From contig CAVVVS010000131.1 of assembly GCA_963751355.1 (NCBI GenBank), positions 84,475 to 148,474 of the forward strand: 64,000 nucleotides of DNA, written 5' to 3'. The notes under the pieces are model-generated. The model did no database searches. It had not been told where the DNA came from and saw only the letters and a program-made list of their open reading frames with translations. A program made the position numbers and the translations under genes. How positions within the stretch are numbered: the stretch's first letter is position 1; every line of letters starts with the position of its first letter. The DNA is from CAVVVS01 sp963751355 (GTDB lineage Bacteria; Bacteroidota; Ignavibacteria; Ignavibacteriales; Ignavibacteriaceae). Shown piece after piece: positions 35,367-45,866 of this stretch.

Positions 35367-37136
35367 TTATTTTGTAAGCATCATTTTTCTAACTGCGTTG
35401 TAAGTACTGCCGTCAATACCGTTAACCTTAATTTGATAAAAATATACTCCGCTGTTTAAATTTGATGCGTTAAAGGTAATTTGATGCTGCCCGGCAGAAA
35501 TAGTGGAATTTAATAAAGAAGCAACCTCCTGCCCGAGGACATTAAACACTTTCAAACTGACTTTAGAATCAACTGATAATGTAAATGAAATGGAAGTAGT
35601 CGGGTTAAAAGGATTCGGATAGTTTTGCAGAAGCGCAAATGAATTAGGAGCCAGCATATTAATCTTTACAACATCAGAGAAACTAAATGAACCGCTAAAA
35701 TCAATTTGCTTCAATCTATAAAAATAGGTCGATGGACCTGCAGGTTTATCTGTAAAAGAATAATTACTTTTTTCCGGTGTATTCCCTTGACCCCTGACAA
35801 AACCGATTTTATTAAAATTCTTTCCGTTTACACTTCTTTGAATTTCAAATCCGGAATTATTGGTCTCTGTAGCGGTTGTCCAGGTTAAAGAAACAGTTCC
35901 ATCATTTGTGTTTGCCGCAAACGAAGTTAATTCAACAGGCAGACTTCCGTCCGGCATAAAGTCAGTAATAAAACGCGGAAGAATTTGATAACCTCCGACA
36001 CCGCTGGATGAATATTGGGAACCAATACCTACAAGATCAACGGGCCAGCTAGGTTCAGTTTCATTATATAATCCCATGTCAGAGTCCAGGAAAACCGTTA
36101 GAGTATCATTATTACTATCTTCTAAATAAATCGAGGCATTTGACTTTGTTGTCGGCCATGTACCGCTTGTTAATGTAACACCTTGAATACCGATCAAATG
36201 CGATTCATAATTTTCAGGATTCGATTTATATTGAGCAACGGTAATAATTTCCGGCTCCGGTAAAACTGCATTGCTGTCTACAACAACTATGCTTGTATCT
36301 GTCAAAGGATTTATTTCAATCAGTCCGTTATAACTGGTAACTTTTCCGGTTATAATTACCTGATCACCAAGTTTCAAAGCAGGACTTGTTAAGCCGAAGA
36401 TATAAGTTGCTAATCCGCCGGTTCCGTCCCAGATATAATACGATCTGCCCGTAGTTTGATAATTCGGTGAAATTGTAACGGCGCTGATTGTAACGGTATC
36501 GTCAATCATACCGCGAGCCATTGCAATTGAAATTGTATGAGAACCTAGGTGTGAAAAATTATTTTGTGAATAAACTAACCATTCGGACGATAATGAATCT
36601 GTACCTGCCGCACTTGCCCAATCCGTATTACCTCCGGTTACTGTTGGTTTTCTTACGAGTGTATGATTTTGGGTTGCATTAGATACGCCTGCAACTTCCC
36701 ATGCTGTACCGGGATCTACATCCGGAACGCCGATTACATCTATTAAAACTGTGTCCAATCCGTTGATCTTCATCAAACCTCGAGCATCATCTCCGTTGAA
36801 GAATACTAAATCCGGATAAGATAAAACTTCATTGGCTTTTGTAAGATCAAAAAGTGTATCCGGAATTGAGCTGGATGCCATAACCCATGTTTTGCCACTT
36901 TCTAATATTGCCGTATCCGGAAAAACATGATAATACTGCCAGCCTCCTCCGTTAGTACTTTGAACAATTAGATAATCCGAAAGATTAACCGTTGCACCGG
37001 TTCCGTTATAAATTTCCAGTGCTTTATTATTGCTGCTGCCTTCAATATATTCTGAAAAGAATAGATCCGAAGCTTGAGCAAAAACATTAGAAAAAATCGA
37101 AAAAGAAAACAGAATTACAAGTAATGTTTTTTTCAT
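35367..37136 (-). CDS. secreted T9SS protein with lamin-tail and OB-like domains
   Basis: A 589-residue exported protein (signal peptide about 1-20, ending VFAQ). Residues about 22-165 are a lamin-tail domain (LFFSEYIEGSSNNKALEIYN). Residues about 205-400 are the OB-like domain (SPNYQTTGRSYYIWDGTGGL, NPLTDTSIVVV). A fibronectin-like stretch (LPVELTSFAANTNDGTVSLT) and the sorting domain (NYPNPFNPTTSISF) follow. The lamin-tail/OB pairing recalls extracellular nucleases of the ExeM type, but no nuclease domain is present. It shares its second half with the 19944-22115 protein; the two flank the array. Confidence 0.83.
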   Translation of the reverse strand: MKKTLLVILFSFSIFSNVFAQASDLFFSEYIEGSSNNKALEIYNGTGATVNLSDYLIVQSTNGGGWQYYHVFPDTAILESGKTWVMASSSIPDTLFDLTKANEVLSYPDLVFFNGDDARGLMKINGLDTVLIDVIGVPDVDPGTAWEVAGVSNATQNHTLVRKPTVTGGNTDWASAAGTDSLSSEWLVYSQNNFSHLGSHTISIAMARGMIDDTVTISAVTISPNYQTTGRSYYIWDGTGGLATYIFGLTSPALKLGDQVIITGKVTSYNGLIEINPLTDTSIVVVDSNAVLPEPEIITVAQYKSNPENYESHLIGIQGVTLTSGTWPTTKSNASIYLEDSNNDTLTVFLDSDMGLYNETEPSWPVDLVGIGSQYSSSGVGGYQILPRFITDFMPDGSLPVELTSFAANTNDGTVSLTWTTATETNNSGFEIQRSVNGKNFNKIGFVRGQGNTPEKSNYSFTDKPAGPSTYFYRLKQIDFSGSFSFSDVVKINMLAPNSFALLQNYPNPFNPTTSISFTLSVDSKVSLKVFNVLGQEVASLLNSTISAGQHQITFNASNLNSGVYFYQIKVNGIDGSTYNAVRKMMLTK

Positions 37137-37293
37137 TAGAAGCTCCCCGTAATTGATGTGATTTAAAATGACGTTGTAACTTAACTATTTTTAATTAATT
37201 AGACAAAGGGAAAATAATTATTTTACATAAATTTTATATTAATACGGAAATGCTTAAAAATAAATCATTTCATTTTTAAGTAAATTTTATGAC

Positions 37294-37301
37294 TATGTTT
37301 G
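37294..37301 (+). promoter_or_regulatory. candidate TAnnTTTG promoter element for the CDF gene
   Basis: TATGTTTG, matching the Bacteroidota -7 consensus TAnnTTTG, lies about 52 bases before the start of the cation transporter gene. No -33 element is clear. Confidence 0.35.
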
Positions 37302-37352
37302 CAATAATTATATTAATTTTAATTTAGAATTTTCATTAATAACCGGATAAAT

Positions 37353-38354
37353 ATGCAACCCGAACTCGAAATAAGATTAAAGAAAAAAGCCGCTATCATA
37401 TCCTTATCAATCGGTATAGGAATGTTCCTTGCCAAAATGGGCGCATACTTAATTACCGGTTCGGCAGCTATTTTTTCAGATGCCGCTGAATCAGTGGTTC
37501 ATGTACTTGCTACGTCGATGGCTTTATATAGTATAATATTGAGTTCCAAACCGGCGGATGAATCTCATTTATACGGTCACGGAAATGTTGAATATTTCTC
37601 AGCCGGTGTTGAGGGATTGCTCATAGTTATTGCGGCTATATATATAATTTATACGGCAACACTTGATATAATATATGGCTCTAATCTTAAGCAATTGAAC
37701 ATAGGTGTAATAATAATTTCTTTTGCAGGGATCATCAATTTAGTGTTGGGCTTATACCTGGTAAGAATTGGGAAGAAAACCAATTCACTTACACTAATTG
37801 CTGATGGGAAACACGTTCTTACCGATTCCTATACAAGTATCGGGGTTATAATAGGAATTATATTCGTCATTATCACAGGCTTTCAATTGCTCGATCCCAT
37901 ATTCGCAATTGCAGTAGCAGTTAACATTTTATTTACGGGTTATAAACTGGTTCGTGAATCGATTGGCGGTTTAATGAATGAAACGGATAAAGAATTATTG
38001 AATAAAATTGTCGCTAAGCTAGCTTCATTGAGAAAAGATTATTGGATTGATATTCATTGGCTTAGATTCTGGAAATCCGGGGACAGGGTATTTATTGATT
38101 TCCACTTAATTCTTCCCTACTACTTCACAATCAAGCAGTCACATCTGGAAGAAGAAGAAATTGAAAATACGCTTTTAAAAATAGTTCCCAATTCTCAGAT
38201 AAAGATACACATGGATTATTGTAATCCCCAATTATGCAGAATATGTAATTATGAGGTTTGTACGGTAAGAACCGGTGACCATACCTTAAATGTAAAATGG
38301 GATATCGATAAAATGATAGGTGAACCAGTTTACAAGGAATTTCATATTACATAA
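37353..38354 (+). CDS. cation diffusion facilitator family transporter
   Basis: A 333-residue inner-membrane divalent-metal exporter with six predicted segments. Metal-site motifs: FSDAAESVVH in the second helix (Asp and Glu) and DGKHVLTDSYTS in the fifth (His, Asp). A cytoplasmic C-terminal domain follows (DIHWLRFWKSGDRVFIDFHL), ending with an unusual four-cysteine cluster, YCNPQLCRICNYEVCT, that could bind a metal. Metal specificity (Zn, Mn, Fe or Cd) cannot be told. Divergent from the T9SS gene and convergent with purE. Confidence 0.9.
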   Translation: MQPELEIRLKKKAAIISLSIGIGMFLAKMGAYLITGSAAIFSDAAESVVHVLATSMALYSIILSSKPADESHLYGHGNVEYFSAGVEGLLIVIAAIYIIYTATLDIIYGSNLKQLNIGVIIISFAGIINLVLGLYLVRIGKKTNSLTLIADGKHVLTDSYTSIGVIIGIIFVIITGFQLLDPIFAIAVAVNILFTGYKLVRESIGGLMNETDKELLNKIVAKLASLRKDYWIDIHWLRFWKSGDRVFIDFHLILPYYFTIKQSHLEEEEIENTLLKIVPNSQIKIHMDYCNPQLCRICNYEVCTVRTGDHTLNVKWDIDKMIGEPVYKEFHIT

Positions 38355-38437
38355 TATCTATGAAGATTATTTTTTCTTAATCCGCTCATTCATTTAACGA
38401 GCAAAGAATAAAAATGAATAGATTACTCCCCAGTTCT

Positions 38438-38932
38438 TCAATTGTCTTTAATTTTATCATTCTTTTTTATTGACTCATTCTCCATCTTCTTTTTATAGTC
38501 AATCATTTTATTTAAAAGCGTTTCGTCGGAAGCTGCTAATATTTGAACCGCCAGCAGTCCGGCATTTTTAGCCTGGTTAATAGCAACAGTTGCAACCGGC
38601 ACTCCACCGGGCATTTGTACAATCGATAACAGTGAGTCAAGGCCTTCGAGCGATTTAGATTTTACAGGTACACCGATAACCGGTAAAGGTGAATGAGCAG
38701 CTGTCATGCCGGGGAGATGTGCAGCTCCTCCGGCTCCGGCAATAATCACTTTTACCCCCCTTTTAAATGCAGTAGATCCGTACTCAGCCATTAAAATTGG
38801 CGTGCGATGAGCTGAAACAATCTTGATCTCATACGCCACATCGAATTCGTTAAGTATTTTTGCCGCTTCCTGCATTACCGGCAAATCCGAATCACTCCCC
38901 ATTATTATTCCCACTTTCGGTTGCTTTGCCAT
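38438..38932 (-). CDS. purE: 5-(carboxyamino)imidazole ribonucleotide mutase
   Basis: Class I PurE, which moves the carboxyl of N5-CAIR to give CAIR in purine synthesis. Seen: GIIMGSDSDLPVM at the start, the catalytic-His motif SAHRTP and AGGAAHLPGM, followed by VPVATVAINQAKNAGLLAVQ. The 164 residues include a Lys-rich tail longer than usual. AAGGA lies upstream of the ATG. purK lies just upstream on the same strand (146-base gap), the normal functional pair. Confidence 0.95.
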   Translation of the reverse strand: MAKQPKVGIIMGSDSDLPVMQEAAKILNEFDVAYEIKIVSAHRTPILMAEYGSTAFKRGVKVIIAGAGGAAHLPGMTAAHSPLPVIGVPVKSKSLEGLDSLLSIVQMPGGVPVATVAINQAKNAGLLAVQILAASDETLLNKMIDYKKKMENESIKKNDKIKDN

Positions 38933-39078
38933 GTTTAATTCCTTTTTGATTTTATTTGTAAAAAATTTATGTCTTATCTGAATAAGCTCATTGTTAGATT
39001 TATATCTTCAATCATATTTGTTTAGGAAAATTATTATCCCTTGCTTCCTTAATGAAGGATGAAAGTCACCTAAGAAAA

Positions 39079-40215
39079 TTATAATAAAATTAATTTCTCT
39101 ATCTTTTTTGAAGTCTTTAAAATTTCATTCGAATCATCACCGAGCATGGTAATGTGTCCCATCTTCCTGCCTATTCTAGATTTTGCTTTGCCGTAAACAT
39201 GAAGGTGAATATTTTCATTTTTTAAAGCCTGCTCATAATTATCAACGACACCAGGTCCGGTCTTTTTTCCTAGCAAATTTATCATCACCGCAAAAGGTTT
39301 TACCATTTTTGTTGAACCCAAAGGCAAATTAAATACCGAGCGGACATGATTTTCAAACTGAGAAGTTGTGCATGCCTCAATTGTATAATGCCCGGAATTG
39401 TGCGGTCTTGGTGCCATTTCATTTACTAATATTTTCTCGTCTTCGGTTAAGAATAACTCCACTCCGAATAATCCGAATCCGTCCACAGCTTTTACAGCCT
39501 CGACGGCAATTTCTTCGGTCTGTCGCGCTAATTTAGTTTTTATTTGTGCCGGTGCAATTACAGTATGACAAATATGATTTTTTTGAATTGTCTGAACCAC
39601 AGGATAAGTTTTGATTTCCTTTTTAGTTCTCACAACCATAATAGCTAATTCCATACTAAAATTAATCAGTTCTTCGGCAAGAAGTTTGCTATGCCGTGAT
39701 TTTAATTTCTCGGTTCCGTCAATGAAAGTTTTATTACCTGTAACTTTCGCGTTTCCGTAACCGTCATACCCCATCTTTCGTGACTTCAATATGAATTTTT
39801 TCCCGATCTTACCAGATAATTCCGAATAGGTACTATCTGAATTTACACCGACAAATTTAGCTACCGGGATATTTTTCCTTGCAAAACTTTCTTTCTGAAT
39901 AAGCTTATCCTGAATAAGAGATATTGTTTTGGATGAAGGTAAAACAGTTTTACCTTGCTTTTCAATATACTCTAAAAATTTGTAATCAATAAATTCATTT
40001 TCAAGAGTTATAATATCTGATCGGCTGATAAATTTATTTAAGACACGTTTATTATCCACCCAACCGACAAACTCATTATGAGTTAATTGTCCCGCGGGCG
40101 AATCTTTTTCTTTTTCAATTATTGCAACATCAAATCCGAGTTTGTAAGCTTGATAAGCCGACATCCTGGCTAACTGTCCTCCCCCTAGTATACCGATACA
40201 TTTTCTTGAGGTCAA
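39079..40215 (-). CDS. purK: 5-(carboxyamino)imidazole ribonucleotide synthase
   Basis: ATP-grasp enzyme that makes N5-CAIR from AIR, bicarbonate and ATP, supplying PurE. GILGGGQLARM at the N-terminus, the ATP-grasp core (KFILKSRKMGYDGYGNAKVT, FGLFGVELFLTEDEKILVNE) and MAPRPHNSGHYTIEAC are all typical. 378 residues, normal. Translation probably starts at TTG (40215), with AAGGAG about 8 bases upstream. The substrate loops look intact. Confidence 0.93.
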   Translation of the reverse strand: MTSRKCIGILGGGQLARMSAYQAYKLGFDVAIIEKEKDSPAGQLTHNEFVGWVDNKRVLNKFISRSDIITLENEFIDYKFLEYIEKQGKTVLPSSKTISLIQDKLIQKESFARKNIPVAKFVGVNSDSTYSELSGKIGKKFILKSRKMGYDGYGNAKVTGNKTFIDGTEKLKSRHSKLLAEELINFSMELAIMVVRTKKEIKTYPVVQTIQKNHICHTVIAPAQIKTKLARQTEEIAVEAVKAVDGFGLFGVELFLTEDEKILVNEMAPRPHNSGHYTIEACTTSQFENHVRSVFNLPLGSTKMVKPFAVMINLLGKKTGPGVVDNYEQALKNENIHLHVYGKAKSRIGRKMGHITMLGDDSNEILKTSKKIEKLILL

Positions 40216-40305
40216 AATATATACTCTCCTTAAATTTTAATTTTATATCTTTAAATTTAATCATATTAGATTAAATATATCGTGTTATAATCACTAAGTT
40301 TCTTA

Positions 40306-42707
40306 TTAGTATTCCTTCCAGTCAATATTTTTAATTTTATTACCGTCGGCTCTAAGCAAAACAGCGCCCAGCAAATCAGTTCTGAATATTTTTGACTTCA
40401 TTAATTTTAATCGTTCGATAACCGAGGGAGAAGGATGATGAAATTTATTTTGAATACCGTCACTTATTAAACTGTATTCCGGAGTTGTAGCATTTAAAAC
40501 TCCTGCCCCGAACTTGTTTTACTTCCGTGATGAGCAACTTTCAGCACATCAACATCCAAAAATTTACCGTAATAATTGCAATAAAATTTCTCGGCTTTCC
40601 TTTCCATATCACCAGGAAATAAATAAGAATCTTTACCGTAATCTATTTTTATCATGCCGCTGCTGTTATTAGTTGATAGTCCGGTAAAAAATTTATTTTT
40701 GACATCATTCAAAACATACAACCTACTATTTCCTATTTTCAATTCTTCTTTTTTATAATATGAAACAGAAATATTATTTTCTCTTAAATATTTTTCAAAT
40801 CTAATATCCTTTTTTAATGAAGAATCAATTTTTGGTTTAAATATTTGTTTTATTTTTCCGAAATGTATTAGTGAAACAAATCCTGCGTAATGATCTGCAT
40901 CCATGTGTGAAACAAACCCGTAATCGATTTTATCTATTCCAAGATAATTTAACAGTGGTAAGATCACATTTTCACCGTTATCGAACGAAGCTGTTGCATT
41001 ACCGGCATCTATTAAGGCGGTTTTGCCGTTAGGAAACTTAACGAGAAATGAATCCCCCTGGCCAACATCTATCATCAGCACACTCAAATTATTGGCTGGA
41101 AGTAATTGTCGATCATCGAGAGACGCAAATAATATTATATTTCCGAGTACTAATGTGAACAAAATAATTTTTGCGTAACCGGATGTAAATTTTCTATAAA
41201 AATAAAATAAAAGGATTATCAAGAGGTAATAGATTGCGGCATCGAATAAAGTAAAATGCCTAATCCATAAAAAAGCATATTTGAAATTACCGGACAATTT
41301 TACAATCTCAAACAAAATTTTACCGAATAAATCATTTGCTGCTGCATAATAAGAAGCTATTAACGGGGAAACCGGATTTATCGCTAACGTAAATATCCCG
41401 ATCCCTACAATGAAGCCTATTAGAGGTATTACAAGAATGTTTGCAAATAACGCAATCAACGAAAGTTTTCCGAAATAAATTAATGTGAAAGGTAAAGTTC
41501 CGATTTGAGCACTTAGAGAAACTGCACCGAATAGTAAAACATACTTGACGAATTTGTTGTTTCCGATCGAAGGTTCTATCTTTTCGGAGAATATGTTATA
41601 GATTAAGGCGATTGAAAGAACTGCCGTAAACGATAATTGAAATCCCGGACTAAATAATTCGGTTGGCTTAAACAATAAGATTATTAGCGCCGCCAAAGCC
41701 AGCGAATTATATAAATTAGTAGAGCGGTTAGTGAGAAGTGCAAATATCAAAATTAAAGACATTAATGTTGCCCTGAAAACAGATGCAGGAACGCCGGTCA
41801 CTATCATAAATAAAAGCAATCCTCCTGCAGTTAATAATGAACGGGCATATATGTTGAACCTTCCAAATAGCAAAAGAAATATTAGAATTATGTAACCTAC
41901 ATGTAAACCGGAAACGGCAAGTACATGAACTACACCGGAATTTATAAAATCGGTTTTTGTCTCCCGGCTGATTTCACTTCTATCCGCTAATAATAATCCA
42001 TCCAGTAAGCCCGCGGTTTTTGGCTGATGCAGACGGTTAATATTTTTGTAAATATATTTTCTTACCTTAAACACTATGCCGGGGAAAAAATCATTCTCCC
42101 TGGTAAGTATCTTAAAACCAGAGAATTTGTATGTACGCAGTACTCCGCTAATCCCTTTCGAATGCAAATATTTGTTATAATCAAATTCACCGGGATTTCG
42201 CTCCTCGCGCCCTCTTCGATATGTACCGGTTACTCCGACAAAAATTCCCGGAGACAATTCGTTATATACTGAATCAACCCGGCTTTTATTTGAAAATTGA
42301 AGCTGGCATAAAAGCTTTGTGTTTGAGGGAATAATATTCTTGTTTAAATCTATCGAATCTGCTTTTAAGATAAATATTATTTTATTATCATGATTAAGTT
42401 CAACATTATCGATGGTTCCGTAAGCTGTAATTCCCTTTTCTTTATACCAGTCGGAAGGTAAAAATTGTTGTTGCCCCAACTCAAAAGATGTTAACAAGCC
42501 GCCAAGCAATACAAAACTGAAAAAAATTAAAATTGATATAAATAAACGTATCTTTTCAAAAAGTATAAAACGGTAGAGAATTAGTATTAGTAGAATTGAG
42601 ATTATTATTGCAATTAAGACTTTGAGCGACGACAGAGGAAATAATTTATATGACAATATCCCCAAAATAAATGGAAGCGTTATTTTAACTACCGGATAAT
42701 CTTTCAT
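40306..42707 (-). pseudogene. comEC: ComEC/Rec2 competence protein, frameshifted near the 3' end
   Basis: DNA-uptake channel: membrane segments and a DUF4131-like part in residues 1-210, the competence domain about 215-500 (SGVVHVLAVSGLHVGYIILI) and a metallo-beta-lactamase-like domain from about 535 (MIDVGQGDSFLVKF, HMDADHYAG). The open frame stops at 40494, just after VAHHGSKTSSGQEF, where the family normally continues. The continuation lies in the -1 frame: about 63 residues (LNATTPEYSLISDG to the TAA at 40306). The break is at a run of four T (plus 40496-40499) where five would keep the frame. A real mutation or a sequencing error in the run are both possible. The start overlaps the preceding gene by 4 bases. 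Confidence 0.88.
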
Positions 42708-43609
42708 TTACAAAAATCGATAATTGCCGGTTTGATTTGTGCTAAATTTTTTATGTTCTTATATAATTCATACCCGTATTTACCTACTGTTATTGTTAAC
42801 GAAGGATTAAGAGTATGAGTTTTTACGGATAGATCTTCAAAGTTTCCGTGATCGGAACATATTATCAGGGTCATTTTTTTTAAGTTGAGTTCTGTTATTA
42901 CCGTAAACAAAAATTCGTCCAGTATTTTAAGTGTTGCTCCTATATCATCATCGTATCTGCCGTGTCCCATGTGATCGGTTAAGAAATATTCGTAAAGAGT
43001 AAAAGAATTTTTTCCGGCAGCTTTTAATAATCTTCTTGCCGCAGTTTGTGGTTGGATCACCCTGAGATTATAGCCTAATTTCTTATTCCATCTTTCATTT
43101 GTAATTTCAGCCGTCAGGGCTCTGCCGGCACGGACATCGGAAACTTTATTTAATCTTATTCCGCTTAATCTGCAGCTTAATGAAGTTACACTCAATCGTG
43201 CTTTGCCGGATTTTAGATAGTCAAAAAAAACCTTGGGATATGCGTTTGCAAAGGATACTGTTTTGTTATTATTAAGGTAATGCCTAAAAATATTATTATC
43301 TTTTATTACAGGTATTAATGTTGAATAAGGGTATGGGCCAAAATGTTTGCCTACAAACTTTGCAGCATTTATTCCGCAAAATATTGAGGTTTGCCCTGTT
43401 CCGCTCTGGGGGAATCCATCTACGCCAAGACGGGCATCAATTGGGAATAAATATTTGCCATCACTTTTAAAAAAAGGGTTTTCTAAGGTCGGCACTTCCC
43501 CAAACAATTCGCTGAAGGTTTTAAAACCGAACTTAAAAAAAGGATTGTATTGATAATCTCTTTTACCAATACCAATCCCGTCTATAAATATCATTAAAAC
43601 CGGATGCAT
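42704..43609 (-). CDS. alkaline phosphatase/phosphoglycerate mutase-superfamily metalloenzyme
   Basis: A 301-residue protein with all metal-site motifs of this superfamily in order: FIDGIGIG, the nucleophile loop SGTGQTSIFCG, LTDHMGHGRYDD, CSDHGNFED and a closing THTLNP. It is shorter than phosphoglycerate mutases and resembles uncharacterised 'metalloenzyme' members. A phosphomutase or phosphatase role is likely but the substrate is unknown. It is coupled to comEC by a 4-base overlap; the reason is not apparent. Confidence 0.8.
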   Translation of the reverse strand: MHPVLMIFIDGIGIGKRDYQYNPFFKFGFKTFSELFGEVPTLENPFFKSDGKYLFPIDARLGVDGFPQSGTGQTSIFCGINAAKFVGKHFGPYPYSTLIPVIKDNNIFRHYLNNNKTVSFANAYPKVFFDYLKSGKARLSVTSLSCRLSGIRLNKVSDVRAGRALTAEITNERWNKKLGYNLRVIQPQTAARRLLKAAGKNSFTLYEYFLTDHMGHGRYDDDIGATLKILDEFLFTVITELNLKKMTLIICSDHGNFEDLSVKTHTLNPSLTITVGKYGYELYKNIKNLAQIKPAIIDFCK

Positions 43610-43787
43610 TAATTACTTTTAATTTTTTTATGACCTCTATTTAATATAAAATTAATTTATATAACTTAAATTCGCAAAAAGAAAATAAAAATATTTTTCG
43701 GAAAGGACAAAAATAGACCTCAGAATGATACCACTCAAAATTTAAAATAATTTCACTTTTTTCATTAAAAAGTTCAAACGAGTAAGG

Positions 43788-44243
43788 CTAGTGTTCTTTT
43801 GATTCAATCATTATAGTTACCGGACCATCATTAATAATTTTAACGCTCATCATTGCACCGAATATTCCGGTTTTAACTTTTTGACGACCCAGATTATTTT
43901 CAATTCTTTTAATGAATTTTTCATAGATAGGAATCGCTTCTTCCGGCTTTGCGGCATCGGTAAATCCGGGTCGGTTTCCCTTTTGAGCGTTCCCATATAA
44001 TGTGAATTGAGAAATAATTAGTATTTCACCGTCAACATCTTTCACCGAAAGATTCATTTTTTCATTTTCATCTTCAAATATTCTCAGATTGCAGCATTTA
44101 TCGGCTACAAAAATAATATCTTCTTCTATATCGCCGGTTTTAATTCCCAGCAAAATTACTAAGCCTTTGTTTATTTCTTCCGAATAATTTTCTTTTTCAA
44201 TATAAACTCCGCCTTCTGAAACTCTCTGTACAAGTGCTTTCAA
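43788..44243 (-). CDS. dtd: D-aminoacyl-tRNA deacylase
   Basis: Removes D-amino acids from tRNA. A 151-residue DTD-fold protein with both active-site signatures: LIISQFTLYGNAQKGNRPGF and the Gly-Pro motif NDGPVTIMIES near the C-terminus. It starts within the last four bases of prmC, so the two are coupled. Normal length. Confidence 0.95.
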   Translation of the reverse strand: MKALVQRVSEGGVYIEKENYSEEINKGLVILLGIKTGDIEEDIIFVADKCCNLRIFEDENEKMNLSVKDVDGEILIISQFTLYGNAQKGNRPGFTDAAKPEEAIPIYEKFIKRIENNLGRQKVKTGIFGAMMSVKIINDGPVTIMIESKEH

Positions 44244-45094
44244 TTTAATTCTCCGGTTATTATTCTGTCGATGTTCTGATAATCCTTAATAACATCAATG
44301 TTAGTAAAATTATTTTCCAAAAATAAATCTTTAATTTTGCCCGATTGCCCTATGCCCATCTCAAAATATAATTTGCCTCCTTTTTGCAGAATTGAACCGG
44401 CATGAGATAATATTTCACGGTAAAACTCAAGCCCGTTGGCATAATCAGTTAAAGCGGATTTAGGTTCATAAACTCTTAATTCAGGCTGCAGCGAAGGATA
44501 TTCTTCGACAGAAATGTAAGGAGGGTTTGAAACTATTATATCAAATTTGTCCTGGATAGTTTCTTTGTCTTTTAGAATATCAATTTTTTTAAAACTGATT
44601 CTTTCCGTTACCGAATTTAACTCCGCATTTTCCTCAGCTAAATTTAGCGCTTCTTTACTTAAGTCAATTGCAAGAAAACTGCTGTTAGGTAAATGTTTCG
44701 CAAGAGAAATAACGATGTTCCCGCTTCCGGTTCCGATATCTAATATTTTATATTCCCGCTGACTATCCCCGGCAGTAATAATTGTTTCCACGAGCAGTTC
44801 TGTTTCCGGGCGTGGAATTAAAACCGAAGGATTGACCTTCAAATTTAATCCGTAAAATTCTACCTCACCCATTATATACTGAAGAGGTTCAAATTTACTG
44901 CGCCGTTTAAGATAAGCACGATACAAATCAGTTTCATCTTTGGTTAACGGTCTCTCAAAAAGTAAATATAAGTCTAATCTTTTACACTTCAATACATGCA
45001 TTAACAACAATTCGGCATTTAGCCGGGGTGATTCAATACCTTTGTTCTTTAGATATTCGGTTGAAAGATTTATAGATTCCAGTACAGTCAGCAT
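44240..45094 (-). CDS. prmC: peptide chain release factor N5-glutamine methyltransferase
   Basis: Methylates the GGQ glutamine of release factors using S-adenosylmethionine. 284 residues: an N-terminal helical domain (ESPRLNAELLLMHVLKCKRL), SAM loop ILDIGTGSGNIVISLA and the catalytic VSNPPYIS. LQPELRVYEPKSALTDYANG is also typical of the family. Coupled with dtd. Confidence 0.94.
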   Translation of the reverse strand: MLTVLESINLSTEYLKNKGIESPRLNAELLLMHVLKCKRLDLYLLFERPLTKDETDLYRAYLKRRSKFEPLQYIMGEVEFYGLNLKVNPSVLIPRPETELLVETIITAGDSQREYKILDIGTGSGNIVISLAKHLPNSSFLAIDLSKEALNLAEENAELNSVTERISFKKIDILKDKETIQDKFDIIVSNPPYISVEEYPSLQPELRVYEPKSALTDYANGLEFYREILSHAGSILQKGGKLYFEMGIGQSGKIKDLFLENNFTNIDVIKDYQNIDRIITGELN

Positions 45095-45137
45095 AATTCC
45101 TTATAATATTTAAGACAGGTTGTAATGAATTGAAAAC

Positions 45138-45866
45138 TTAATCAGTCAAAAAATAATAAATTAATATCCCAAAATTTATTTGCAGTGCTCCCATAGTTAT
45201 TCCGCTGATTAAATCATTCGTTCTTGTTTGATTCAAAAATTTTGTCTCGCCTGTGTTTTGATATTGTTCAAAATAATTATCCGCTTTTAATTTAAAATAT
45301 GCGGTTGTTCCGCCAAGTACAACAATCGATCCGACTAATATTTTAAAAATATCCCTCTCATAAAAACTTTTTTCCGGAACTTTACCGTTAAATTGAAGAT
45401 TGATTATTTCGTTTTTATTAAATTCCCTTTGGTTAATACTTTTAGCAGCATAATCAGGTTTCTCCAATCTTAAATCTCCGATATTAAGCGGAAGAAATAA
45501 AGGTGTGTATCCTAATAAAGAATCTCCTTTGTACACACCTGCATCTTGAGGATTTGACTGCATATAAAATGATTTTGTAAAATGATAGGAAAACTTGTAC
45601 GGTCTGCATTCTGTTATTTTTATAGTATCGTTTATTGTTTCACTGCCCCAATTTACGGTATCCCGGACAATTTCCAAGGGATATTCTCCCTTATTAAGTT
45701 CAATTCGAGCACTGCCCTTTCCTATTATTCCGCTATTCAAAAAAATGAGTGCGCTATCCAAATTACATTGAATTGTAACATTGGCTTTACATGTCTGTGC
45801 CGGTGTATGAAGTGTAATTAGGAAAATTAATCCCGATATGAATAATATTTTATTTAACAAATTCAT
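45138..45866 (-). CDS. exported PEGA-domain protein with C-terminal membrane segments
   Basis: About 242 residues. I chose the ATG at 45866, which gives a clean signal peptide (MNLLNKILFISGLIFLITLH, ending PAQ); an upstream in-frame start would overlap the previous gene more deeply. Two PEGA-like beta units follow: NVTIQCNLDSALIFLNSGII and FYMQSNPQDAGVYKGDSLLG, TPLFLPLN. Two hydrophobic segments close the protein. PEGA domains often bind the cell wall or carbohydrate. Its start overlaps the end of the BamB-like gene by 17 bases; the three genes 45138-49820 look like one operon. Confidence 0.7.
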   Translation of the reverse strand: MNLLNKILFISGLIFLITLHTPAQTCKANVTIQCNLDSALIFLNSGIIGKGSARIELNKGEYPLEIVRDTVNWGSETINDTIKITECRPYKFSYHFTKSFYMQSNPQDAGVYKGDSLLGYTPLFLPLNIGDLRLEKPDYAAKSINQREFNKNEIINLQFNGKVPEKSFYERDIFKILVGSIVVLGGTTAYFKLKADNYFEQYQNTGETKFLNQTRTNDLISGITMGALQINFGILIYYFLTD

